A DNA stretch of 64,000 bases, taken from assembly GCF_014656195.1 (NCBI RefSeq), contig NZ_BNBY01000003.1, forward strand, positions 337,908 to 401,907. The letters run 5' to 3'. The DNA is from Kitasatospora xanthocidica (GTDB taxonomy: Bacteria > Actinomycetota > Actinomycetes > Streptomycetales > Streptomycetaceae). A program made the translations under genes and the position numbers. Below are positions 34,811-44,300 of this stretch, piece after piece. Each line of letters opens with the position of its first letter. Position 1 is the first letter of the stretch. Under the pieces are notes generated by a model. That model ran no database searches. It was not told the origin of the DNA and worked only from the letters and a program-made list of their open reading frames with translations.

Positions 34811-35638
34811 TCAGTACGCGCTGTCGTACGTGTAGAACTTGGTGTGGTCGAGCAGGTCGGCCGGGGTGACGTCGTTCCACGGCTTCATGGTGTCGTTCAG
34901 GGCGACCACGTTCCTGGTGCGGCGGACCGGCTGGTAGCCCTGGCCCGGGTGGCGGCTCTGCCAGCCGGCCCAGAGGCGGTCGATCATGCAGTGGTGCATC
35001 CAGAACACCGGGTCGTTGGGCGACATTCCGGTGCTCATGTTGCCGCCGACCCAGACGTGCACCCGGTTGTGCAGGTTGATGCCCGTCCAGCCCTCCAGGT
35101 TGTTGCGGAAGCCCGAGCTGGAGCTGTTGAACGGCGCGGCGTCGTACGTGGCGATCGCCAGCACGGCGTCCACGTCGGCCCTGGTCGGCAGGGACTCCCC
35201 GCCCTGGCCCAGCTCGCGGGTCAGGTAGTTGCGGGTGTCGGGCCTGACGGTGAGCGTCCAGTTGCCGCCGCTCTGCGCGAACGGGCCGGTGGCGACCCGG
35301 CCGCCGGTGCCGGTGCCGTCACCGCCGAGGAAGTCCGGGCCCCAGAGCGAGGAGTTCGGGGTGCGGTCGGTGGTCCAGTCCCAGTACGGCAGCGTGACGG
35401 TGGCGTCGATCGCCTGCAGCGCCCGCTCGAAGCGCAGCAGGAAGCTGCGGTGCCAGGGCAGGAAGGACGGCGCACGGTGGCCGGTGCGCTCGGTGGTGTC
35501 GGTGTCGCTCATGATGAAGTCGTTGTGCGTGCTGACGAACGCGTCATAGGTGCCGCGGCGCTTGAGTTCCAGGACCGCGTTGACGAAGGCGCGCTTCTCC
35601 GCGGCCGTCAGGGTCGCCTGGTTCTTGCGGACTGCCAT
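34811..35638 (-). CDS. melC2: tyrosinase (MelC2)
   Basis: 275 residues, the usual length for streptomycete tyrosinase. Type-3 copper sites: CuA region with TYDAFVSTHNDFI and HRAPSFLPWHRSFLLRFERA. CuB region with INLHNRVHVWVGGNM and NDPVFWMHHCMIDRLWAGW. It oxidises tyrosine to DOPAquinone for melanin. It has no signal of its own and is exported with the MelC1 caddie, encoded 50 bases upstream in the same operon. Confidence 0.96.
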   Translation of the reverse strand: MAVRKNQATLTAAEKRAFVNAVLELKRRGTYDAFVSTHNDFIMSDTDTTERTGHRAPSFLPWHRSFLLRFERALQAIDATVTLPYWDWTTDRTPNSSLWGPDFLGGDGTGTGGRVATGPFAQSGGNWTLTVRPDTRNYLTRELGQGGESLPTRADVDAVLAIATYDAAPFNSSSSGFRNNLEGWTGINLHNRVHVWVGGNMSTGMSPNDPVFWMHHCMIDRLWAGWQSRHPGQGYQPVRRTRNVVALNDTMKPWNDVTPADLLDHTKFYTYDSAY

Positions 35639-35688
35639 GGTTCTTCCTTCGAGGGTGGTTTGTGCGGAGGCCGGAGTGCGGTCCGGAG

Positions 35689-36084
35689 TCAGGCGGCGAG
35701 CGGGGCCAGGTCGGCGCCGTCCAGGGAGTTGACGGCGGCCCGGGCCAACGCGCGCGGCGTGGCGAAGGTCTGGTAGTGGTTGATGACGCTGATCCAGGTG
35801 CCGTCCGCGTTGCGCATCATGTGCAGTTCCCGGCCGTCGATCAGCACCATGTAGCCGCTCATCGCGTGGTGGCCCTCGCCGGACATCGGCATGCCCTGGA
35901 TGCGGCGGTTGCGGAAGACCTCGTCGAAGCTGTCGCCGCTCTCGGTGTCGGCGCCGCTGGCGGGTGTCACGGTGGGGCCGGTGAGGCCCAGGACGACCGT
36001 GCCCGCGGCGACGGCCGTCGCGACGACGGTGCCTTGCAGCATCCGCCGGCGGGTGATTTCGGTGGTGGTGGTGGATTCGGACAT
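35689..36084 (-). CDS. melC1: tyrosinase copper chaperone/caddie (MelC1)
   Basis: 131 residues from ATG 36084. A twin-arginine-type signal (EITRRRMLQGTVVATAVAAG) is followed by a small domain rich in His and Met (IQGMPMSGEGHHAMSGYMVL, RELHMMRNADGTW) that delivers copper to apo-tyrosinase and carries it through the Tat pathway. First gene of the melC1-melC2 operon. An 11-bp palindrome (GGAATCATTCC) lies at 36214-36224 upstream, role unknown. Confidence 0.94.
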   Translation of the reverse strand: MSESTTTTEITRRRMLQGTVVATAVAAGTVVLGLTGPTVTPASGADTESGDSFDEVFRNRRIQGMPMSGEGHHAMSGYMVLIDGRELHMMRNADGTWISVINHYQTFATPRALARAAVNSLDGADLAPLAA

Positions 36085-36638
36085 GGCAGTGCCCCCCAGA
36101 TGGAAAATGTGAAGAACTTTCAGTGCCCCCGTTCTTCGCGGACCGGTCGGCAACGTCGCGTGCCAGCCCCCGTCGGCGCTGGTCAGGACGATCCGGTGGC
36201 GATCGGCCCGCTCGGAATCATTCCTACCAGTCGTGAGCGAACACTCCGTATGTGTGATCGATTCGAGGAGCTTGAGTGACCGTTTCAAGCCGGTCGCGTG
36301 AAAGTTGTTGCATCTTCTACAGACGTCAGACCTTCGGTTCGCAGCGAATCCCGCACGCGGAAACCGAAGATCCTTCGCCCGGGGGGCCACCGCGCCGCAA
36401 GGCCTGCGGCCCTGACGCACCCTTTGTGACGGTCGCTACACGAACAGGATGGCGCGATGCCGACAGGTGATCACACACCTGCTTCGAGGCGGTCGGTCGC
36501 AAGGGACTCGCAGCCGTGGGAGCGGGTGCGGAAGGCCCCCGCACCCGGCTCGGGACGGCTGCCGGCTGCCGGCTGCCGGCTGCCGGCTGCCGGCTGCCGG
36601 GCCATGGTCGGTTCTCCTTCGCCGTCAGTCATCAGGTG
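36085..36638. other. intergenic region upstream of melC1
   Basis: About 550 bases with no convincing gene. It should contain the melC promoter, includes a palindrome at 36214-36224, and ends in a heptanucleotide tandem repeat next to the NRPS fragment. Confidence 0.5.
36557..36601. repeat. 7-bp tandem repeat (about 6.4 copies)
   Basis: GGCTGCC repeated in perfect tandem over 45 bases, immediately downstream of the truncated NRPS fragment. Period seven is not a codon multiple, so it marks non-coding, slippage-prone DNA. Confidence 0.95.
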
Positions 36639-37299
36639 TCAGTAGGCGACCGGAAGGCCGCACAGCCGGCGTTGCAGCGGGTTGGGACGCCAGTCCGGCG
36701 CCGCCTCGTCGGCCAGCCGCAGCTCGGGCAGCCGGCGGACCAGCGTGCCGATCGCCACCTCCGCCTGGAGCTTGGCCAGCGGGACCGGCACCTCGGCGGG
36801 GTCCAGCACCCGCTGGTGCGGAATGCCCGCGATGTGCGGGAAGACCGTCCGCAGGGTCTCGTGCCGGGCCAGCACGTCGGTGAGCGCGGCGCTCAGGGCG
36901 GCGCGGTCGAGGTCGCCGGACAGCCGTAGCGCCAGCGGCATGTGGTACGTGGCGCTCGGTGCCCCGAACTGCTGGAGGAACCAGAGCCGGCGCTGGGCGA
37001 AGGACAGCGGCATCGGTTCGCGGCGGGGCCGGGGCGCCAGGGCCTGCCGCGCGGCGGCGGCCTCGTCCAGCCCGGCCGCCAGCCCGGCGGGCGTCGGGGT
37101 CCGGAACAGGGCGCGCAGCTCCAGTTCGACCCCGAGGGTCGCCCGGACCCGCGAGACCAGCCGGGTGGCGAGCAGCGAGTGCCCGCCGAGGGCGAAGAAG
37201 GCCTCGTCGAAGGCAACCCCGTTCAACCGGAGCTTCGTTGTGTTCGTGACGGGTCGACCCCGAACTCCTCTCACCGCCGGGGCCTGCGCACTCACGTGA
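36639..37299 (-). pseudogene. truncated NRPS fragment: PCP and start of a condensation domain
   Basis: About 220 codons. From 37222 down, the frame gives a carrier protein ([20 protein letters not shown], phosphopantetheine Ser in GGHSL). It continues into a condensation domain start with [16 protein letters not shown] (C1 motif) and RHETLRTVF (C2). It ends before the HHxxxDG motif. The upstream side changes abruptly into the inverted repeat at 37264-37323. Cut at both ends, it cannot work as a module and looks like a remnant of a larger NRPS gene. Confidence 0.85.
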
Positions 37300-37323
37300 T
37301 CACCGCGCTTTGGAACGCCCCTG
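37264..37323 (-). repeat. left copy of ~60-bp inverted repeat flanking the NACHT gene
   Basis: Read on the minus strand this matches 40235-40297 on the plus strand over about 60 bases with roughly six mismatches and three 1-2-base gaps. Shared cores include CGCGGTGATCAC, TGAGT and CCCGGCGG. Read outward it encodes APAVRGVRG, comparable to the start of the ISAs1-like fragment beside the right copy. Confidence 0.8.
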
Positions 37324-37373
37324 CGGCGGTGGGGTTGCGACGACTTCTGGATTCGCTTGCGACGCTATGGAGT

Positions 37374-39926
37374 TCACGCGTGTCGAGTGAACGTGGCCTG
37401 GAATCTTCCATGTTCGTCAACACTTGTTGTGGCCCGCCAGTGTAGAAACAGGCAATCAGCGATCTGATTGGCCAGGTAGTTGGCGTCTGCTTCTGCGACC
37501 TCGAGCCGGAATGTAGTGACCGCCGTGTTCGCCTTCAGGCGTTTCAGCATGGACGCGACCTGGTCGATTCCGACCACGTAGTCCGGCCGGGCTGAGAGCA
37601 CCTCCAGGTCGGGGAACGTCGCGGTCAGGTCCTCCACGTCGATGTCGGACAGGGAGCTGTCCGTCATCACCGTGGTAACGGCCCGGCGAGTCGCCTTGGG
37701 CATTCCGGCCACCAGCTGCCACGACGTGAGGGAGGAATCCACGCACCGGACCTCCGCCCGCAGTTCTTCCACTTGGGGTAGGAGAAGCCGTTGAAACGAC
37801 CGATGCTCGACCCGGCCGATGATCGCGAGCGCCCGCAGTGTCGAAGGAGCCCTCAATCCACTCAGTTGAGGTGCTGGGTCCACGAGCGTCAACTCATGAA
37901 GGCTCTCCAACTGCTCGACCACCTTGTAGCTCGACACGGGTCCGTCGATCTGAAGCCGGGCAAGGTTGGTGAGACATGACAAGTATGGAAGCCAATCCGC
38001 GTCCACCCTGAGCCAGCTGATCTCGGACAGAGCGGACAGCACGACGCGGGCGTACTCGTCGCGGTCGAAATCGCGCCACATCTCAATCAGTTGGCGGGCG
38101 ATGGACTGATCGAAATGCCTGGCGTAATGAGCCAGGACCCGCATGGCGGCCGCGCCCCCGACGAGCCGGCAGGTATGCAGGATCGCTTCCACCTCGTGCG
38201 ACCCCAGGCCGGGCGTCGGCGCGGGCATCTGATCCAGCGCCACCTCGCCCAGCCCTGCCAGTGCCTCCGCCTGCTTTCTGTCCTGGGGAGGAATCAGTTC
38301 CTGCGCCCGAGTCTGTGTCTCCCGACGCAGGTCGGCGTCCAGTGAGGGCGCGTTGCCCGCGCAGTCGACGGCGAGCACGATCAGCCGCGTGCGATGGGCT
38401 TTTTCCTTGCGGGCTCGCTTCAGCAGAACCCTGACGAGTTGGTTGCGCTCCGAGTCGCGCGCCCGTCCCGAGGTCATGACGACGACGTCCTGCCACTGGT
38501 CCTCGTGAGCGTGCTTGATCAGGAAGTTGAGGTCGTCGTCGTTGAGTAGTTGGTCCGCGGCCAGGTACTCCTGGAACGTGCGATGTACGAAGTCGACGCG
38601 GCCGACGGCGGGAGCACGCAGCAGCCCGGTGCGGACGAGAAGGTGTCGGGCGACGGAAGCCGGGTCGAGCGTGTCGTCCAGGGTCTCCCTCAGGTAGCTC
38701 CCCACCCGCTCCGCCATCTGTTCCAGGGAGACCTCGGTGAGATCGTTGCGGATCATCCAGTAGGCGAGCTTCCTGAGAATCAGCTCCTGGACCCCACTGC
38801 TGAGGCGGACGGTGTCCCCGGCGATGTTCCGCTGCTGATCGCGTCGTACGAGCAGTATCTCCAAGGCTGCAACGACAGGAAGCTCATGTCATTCAGCCAC
38901 CCACCGTCGATGGCGGCCTGCCGAGCCGTGATCACATAACGGCACTTCTCGTAGCTGTTTGTGAGTTCTCGCAGCCAGTCCCGGACTTCCCCTCGTCGCC
39001 CGCTGGGCAGCTCGTCCACACCGTCGATCAGCAGAATGGCATGGCCCGAGTCGAGCGCGTTCCGCACGAATTCCTCCGGCGCGGCCCCGGCCAAGGTCCG
39101 GGCCGTGTAGTCCAGGAACTGCTCAGGCGTGGGCAGTTCCTTGGCGAAATGCCGCAGTGGGACGAAGAATGGCACAGCCCCGTTCCACATCTCCATGGGT
39201 GCCGGCAGCGTGCTGTGCATGGCACCGACGGCGATCCACTTCAACAAGGTCGTCTTGCCCGACCCGGCATCCCCCCCGGATCAGAGCACGCCGGGAGCGC
39301 GCGATGGCGTCCTCCACCCGCAGAGGTCCGCTGTGGCTGTCCTTGTAACCGGTCGGTGCCGGAGTCTGGGGCCGGTATCGAGCCGTCGAGCCGTGCCGCA
39401 CCGCGCTGAGGCTGATGTACGAGGTACTCATCCGGTAGCTGAAATCCTGCTGGCGCAGGGTGACGCCGAAGAGTTCCATGCGGTCCAGCGACGCCGTCAT
39501 GCACCGGTAGTACTTGGCGAGGAACTCTTCCTCGGCCTCGGAGTGCTGCTGAAGCGCCGCAAGATCGGAGTCCGCCAGTGGCTCCTCCGTCGCATTACGG
39601 CTGATCTTCGCCACCTGCTCGGAGGACTTCGCCCGAATCCAACGGTCAGCGCACTCCTGCCGGGTGGCGGATATGGCGTTGCCGGTCCAGCCCGCGTGCA
39701 GAGCGCAGGCCTGGGCGACTGCCACCGCCACATCGAGTGACGGGAGACTCCGGCCCTGCAGCGCCTTACCCAACGTCGACTTCGGCACCTGATGCCCGCG
39801 CGGCACCTGGCCGGTCAGCCTCGACAACTGCTCCAGGGTGGGATCGCCGCTGCGGACCTTCAAATCGGCGAGCCATGCCGCGAACTCCGCCACCGGCGGC
39901 AGGCCACCCCGAGACTCCTCCGCCAT
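37374..39926 (-). pseudogene. broken HTH-NACHT NTPase gene (STAND type)
   Basis: Three frames together resemble one NACHT protein. Frame 1 from ATG 39926 has an HTH-like N-terminus (VPKSTLGKALQGRSLPSLDV) and runs to ARSRRALIRGG. A run of seven G (about 39272-39278), one more than needed, then breaks the P-loop, which reads AGSGKTTLLKWIAVGAM in frame 2. Frame 2 carries Walker B/NACHT AILLIDGVDELPSG and ends at DMSFLSLQP. Frame 3 resumes at LEILLVRRDQQRNIAG and carries the NACHT winged-helix motif FVHRTFQEYLAA plus a leucine-rich C-terminus. About 80 residues are missing at the second junction, so a real deletion accompanies that frame change. Probably a dead defence- or signalling-type gene. 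Confidence 0.75.
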
Positions 39927-40100
39927 GCCCCGTCGCTCCCGTCCCGTACACGCCAGTCCGTCCATACCCGTCTCGCGCCGTCTCTGTCGGCCCCCCATTT
40001 TCCACCCTGCTGGGATCCCGACGCCCGTTCCGGCCGAATGGTCACACGGCGATCGCAGCGACCGCCGTGGCCGGTTGGAAGAAAGGACGGAACGACAACC

Positions 40101-40232
40101 GTGGAAACCCTGAATGCCGTGACCGACGCCCTCACGGCCTTGGCCCTGCTGATCGACGCCACCCTCCGGGTGCATGCCGCGGTGCGGGGTGCCCGCGAGC
40201 GGGAGGCTTCGTCGGAGGACGGAGCGCCGTAG
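40101..40232 (+). CDS. small helical peptide inside the repeat-bounded segment
   Basis: 43 residues from GTG 40101, VETLNAVTDALTALALLIDA then TLRVHAAVRGAREREASSED. The first 30 residues form a single hydrophobic helix that could be membrane-associated. It is divergent from the NACHT gene and ends three bases before the right inverted repeat. Unknown family; could be a functional partner or spurious. Confidence 0.45.
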   Translation: METLNAVTDALTALALLIDATLRVHAAVRGAREREASSEDGAP

Positions 40233-40234
40233 CC

Positions 40235-40297
40235 CCAGGGACGTTTCAAAGTCGCGGTGATCACCTGAGTCCGCAGGTCCCGGCGGCGTGAGGAGTG
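40235..40297 (+). repeat. right copy of ~60-bp inverted repeat flanking the NACHT gene
   Basis: Plus-strand counterpart of 37264-37323. Going outward it continues directly into an ISAs1-like transposase N-terminus (GVRHPFVAVLL). The two copies bound a 3.03-kb segment with the NACHT gene and the small peptide gene. Confidence 0.8.
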
Positions 40298-40400
40298 CGC
40301 CACCCGTTTGTGGCGGTGCTGCTGGTCACCGCCTCGGCAGTGGTCGCCGGCGAACGCTCCTACGAGCCCTTCACCCGGTGGCTCGGCGCGAAGCCACGGC
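40286..40400 (+). pseudogene. N-terminal fragment of an ISAs1-family transposase
   Basis: The frame from about 40295 reads RHPFVAVLLVTASAVVAGER followed by SYEPFTRWLGA. This matches the conserved N-terminal block of ISAs1-type DDE transposases (RGVRHxLxxVLxxAxxAVxAGARSxxxIxxW). Homology fades within about 35 codons, and no DDE region follows. Confidence 0.6.
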
Positions 40401-40841
40401 GCCGCTCCTCTCGCAATCGGCGACAGGGGAACCCGCCGTACAGGTGCTCGGAGACGGGCCTCTATCAGCCTCACGGTTGCTCAGATAGCCTTTACTGGTC
40501 GGGAGTTGGCGGTTCGGGGCGCCCGCGAGGAATCCAAGCGTGACATTCAAGGTGTCGTCATCGGGGCGGACGTCACGGCGCCACTCCCTGGGTGGCGCCG
40601 GTGGCGTAGCGTGGCCTGGGAGACACGGAGTCGTCCTCCGGTGCGACGTCGTGGTCGTCGGTGGCGGGCGCATGGGTCGGCGGCAACGGCGCGGCCCGCT
40701 GCGGGCCCTGACTTCGGGTGCTGGTGCTGAAGCGGCTGCCGCAGGTGAGCGGGGCTGTGGTGTCGGCCTCGTAGGGCGGAGCACGATGGCCGGGCGCTTC
40801 GGAGGACGGGCCGCCCCGGGCTGAGGGGGAACGGGGACACG
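40401..40841. other. intergenic region without a convincing gene
   Basis: About 440 bases between the transposase remnant and the lipoprotein gene. Open frames lack motifs. Probably decayed mobile-element DNA plus the lipoprotein promoter. Confidence 0.4.
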
Positions 40842-41348
40842 ATGGGAAAGCTCAGGCTCGTGCGCACCGCGGTCGTCACCGCGGCACTGCTGATGGCGGT
40901 GGCCGGCTGTTCCAGCGCCGGCACGGCTCCGGTGGCGGCATCCGACACCGCCAAAAGTTCGGCCTCCACCGCGAGTTCGAGCCGTTCGCCGAGTCCGACG
41001 GGTGGGGGCGCGGTGGTTGCCGCCGTGGTGTACGAGTGTGGCGGCAGCTCGGTAGCCTCGCCGAAGTACTACCTGCTGGCCTGCGGGAATGCCGGTTGGT
41101 GGTTGAACGGGCTGACCTGGTCGGACTGGGGACGTGAGACGGCCACCGCCACCGGCCAGTTCTGGCAGCGGACGTGTAAGCCGAGCTGCGCCGAGGGCGG
41201 CGCGCTGCCGTACCCGGCGACCGTCACGGCCGGCGGCCTGACCGGCGGCGCCTACACCACGCTGCGCGTCACGGCACCTCAAGCCCCGGAACCGGTCATG
41301 GACTTCGGCCTCAGCGAGAAGGGGGCGAAGCAGAGGACCGCGGGCTGA
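40842..41348 (+). CDS. putative secreted lipoprotein
   Basis: 168 residues from ATG 40842. Lipoprotein signal TAVVTAALLMAVAGCSSAGT with lipobox AVAGC, then a Ser/Thr-rich linker (to ~residue 58). A small domain follows with paired cysteines (VYECGGSS, LLACGNAGWW, QRTCKPSCAEGG). Similar small Cys-containing lipoproteins of unknown role are common in streptomycetes. Its last 38 bases overlap the 3' end of the convergent nSTAND1 gene. Confidence 0.75.
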   Translation: MGKLRLVRTAVVTAALLMAVAGCSSAGTAPVAASDTAKSSASTASSSRSPSPTGGGAVVAAVVYECGGSSVASPKYYLLACGNAGWWLNGLTWSDWGRETATATGQFWQRTCKPSCAEGGALPYPATVTAGGLTGGAYTTLRVTAPQAPEPVMDFGLSEKGAKQRTAG

Positions 41349-44300
41349 CGCAGAGCTGCGGAAGTGGCGCGTTCGGGACGAGCCGGGCCCACTGCGGAGC
41401 GGTGAGGACGCCCTCACTGGTCGCGCAGATCCGGGCGACGGCTGCCTCGACGTCGAGATCCCACAGGCGGACGGCGGCATCCACGCTGGAGACCGCGAGG
41501 GTGTGGCCGTCGGGGTTGAAGGAGAGGGAGTCGACGGCCCCGCTCGGACCTGTCAGGGGCCGGCTGAGGTGGACCGGACCCTCGGCGGAGCCGAGGGTCC
41601 AGAGATGCACGGTGCCGTCGCCCCCGCCGGCAGCGAGGGTCCGGCCATCCGGGCTGAAGGCGACGGCGTTCACGGACCCGGACGGGCCGGTGAGTGGCGC
41701 CCCGAGGGGGCTCGGGGTGCGCGGTTCACGGAGGTCCCAGAGCCGCACGGTACCGTCCCAGTGCCCGGAGGCGAGGGTCTGGCTGTCCTGGCTGTACGCG
41801 ATGCTCGTGACGGCCCCCAGAACGCTGCCGGAGCCGGTCATCGGCGGGCCGAGCCGGACCGCTCGCCCGGGCTCATCGATGCTCCAGAGTTGGATCGCGC
41901 GGTCGCGGGCGGTGGCCAGGGTGCTCCCGTCGTGGGAGAACGCCACGGCGACCAGGGCGTTCGGCGGATCGGTCTGTGGTGACCCGAGCGGGGTGGCTGC
42001 GCGCGGATCGTCGACCCTCCAGAGATGCAGGGTTCCGGCGTCGTCGCCGACTGCCAGGGTACGCCGGTCCGGGCTGAAGGCCAGTGCGCGGGCGGCGGCG
42101 GATCCGGGGAGCGGCGGGCCGAGCGGAGCGGGATGGCGCGGATCGGAGATGTCGGCGAGCCAGACGGCTCCGCCGGTACCGCCGACGACCCCGGCGCCGA
42201 GCGCGAGGGTCTGGCCGTCCTGGCTGAACGCCAGGGCTCGCGGTGCCCCGGCTCCGATCTCAGCGGTGCCGAGCTTGGTGGGACGGCTGGGCCGCGCCAC
42301 GTCCCAGAGCTGGGCATATGACATGCCGTCGGAGGTTGCGAGGGTCTGCCCGTCCCTGCTGAACACCACCGGGCCGCCAGAGGCGAGCAGGGTCGGTGGC
42401 AGGCTCCAGAGAGTGACGGAGCGAAGTTCGTCGATGACGGCCAGGGTGCTTCCGTCGGGGGAGAAGGCCACGGAGCCGGCCGCAACGGAGGACCTGGTCG
42501 GCAACTCGCCGAGGAGCGACGGGTTGTAGGGCTGTGCCATGTTCCAAAGACTGGTGACGCCGTTGCCGTGGGCCACCGCCAGGAGGCTGTTCTCACGCCC
42601 GAACGCCGCTGATCGGATGGCTCCGGTCCGGCCGGAGAGCGGGCGGCTGTCCAAGACCGTGTGAGGGGCGCGGGGGTTGCGGATGTCCCAGAACTGGAGT
42701 TCATCGTGCTCCCTGCCGGTGACCAGGACGCCTTGGGCGGAGTCGACGGCCAAGACCTGGCCAGCCGTCGAGATGGCGGACAGTGGCCGTGCCGGGTCGG
42801 TCGGGTCGGTGACGTCCCACAGCTCGGCGGCCCCGCTGGACGATCCGGTCACCAGGATCCGGCCGTCCATGCCGTACACGGCGGAGGTGAAGGGGCCGAG
42901 TTCGCGAAGCAAGCCCTTGCCCAGGCGGGTGGGCTTCTCCGGGGCGGTCACGTCCCAGCGGGTGACCAGGCCGGCTGGACCGGTGGTCTCGCCGATGGCG
43001 GTGAGGGTGTGCCCATCCGGGGAGAAGAGCACTTCGGCGACCTTGCCCGGGGCTCGGATGGGTGGTTGGACCGGTGTCGGCCGGTCGGGGTCCGCGACCC
43101 GCCACAGGCCCACGCCGCCGGGGGTTCCGGCGGCGAGCAGTTGTCCGTCAGGGCTGAACCGCAGGGCCGACACGGGGCCCGGGCTGGTGGGCAGCAGTTG
43201 GTGCAGGAGGCGGGCGCGGTGCGGGTCCTGGACGTCCCAGAGCTGGACGAGGCCGTCGGCGAGAGCAGTGGCGAGTAGCCGTCCGCGCGGGTCGAAGGCG
43301 GTCTGCGTCACCGCCGTGCCGGGCGGCGTGAGTTCGGTGGGGATGGGCGTGTTCTCAAAGTTGACCAGTCGGGCTGCGGTGTCCTCGTTCGGCGCCCGTC
43401 GGTATGCGGCCAACGCGAGCTGGGCGGCGAGGGCCGGGTCAGTGGGCGCGAACTCGGCCGCCAGGGCCGAGAGCTGACTGGTGATCGTTCGCTCGGTGGC
43501 GGCGCGGGCCTGGCGGCTCTGCCGGTAGCCGAGTACGGCGGTGGTGGTGGCGAGCAGGGCGAGCGCGGTGACGGTGGCGAGCACGGCCCGGCGGAGCTGC
43601 CGGCTCCTGCGCTGCTGGCGGTGGGCGGCGGCCAGGAAGGCGCGGGCCGTGGGGGTGAGGTCGGCTGGATGGAGCACGGCCCAGTTGGCGGCGGTTTCCA
43701 GCCGGGCTCCGGTGAAGAGCTCCGAGCCGCCCCGCTCCCAGGCGGCGGCGGCCTGCTCCAGGTCCTGGCGGACCAGGTGGTCGGCCCGGTCGCGCTCGAT
43801 CCACCCGCGCAGGCGCGGCCAGCCACGGATGAGAGCTTCGTGGGCGATGGTCACGGTGTCCTGATCGGTGGTCAGCAGCCGATGCCTGGTGTAGGAGGTG
43901 ATCACGGCCTCAGCCGGCAGTTCGCCAGGACCGCCGTCGGCCAGATCATCGGGCAGGGTGTTGACCAGCTCATGGCGCGGGACGTGCCGCCGGGTGTCCT
44001 CGGTGTCCCGGCCGATGACGACGAGGCGCAGGAACACGATACGCGCGGCCCTGCGGCCCTCGGGCGTGAGCCCCGCGTACGCTGATTCGGCGGTGCGGGT
44101 GACGGCGCCGTGGACACCGCCGGAGAGCCGGTAACCGGCGGCGGTCAGCACTCCGTCCTCGCGCTCCTGCCACGTGGCCCGGAGTGCGTGGGCGAGCAGC
44201 GGCAGCGTACCGGGACCACCGAGTTCGGCCAGCAGGAGCTCGACCAATCCGTCTTCCACGGCCAGCCCGACAGCCTCCGCCGGACAGCGCACCGCCTGCT

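Noticed and set aside
34431..34880. Functional ABC transporter ATPase
   Set aside because: Only the H-loop and C-terminus are present; Walker A, signature and Walker B are missing.
36214..36224. GGAATCATTCC palindrome upstream of melC1 as a defined operator
   Set aside because: Single short palindrome with no known regulator match; mentioned only under melC1.
36557..36601. Tandem heptamer considered as CRISPR or iteron
   Set aside because: No spacers, unit too short, and no rep or cas gene nearby; simple slippage repeat.
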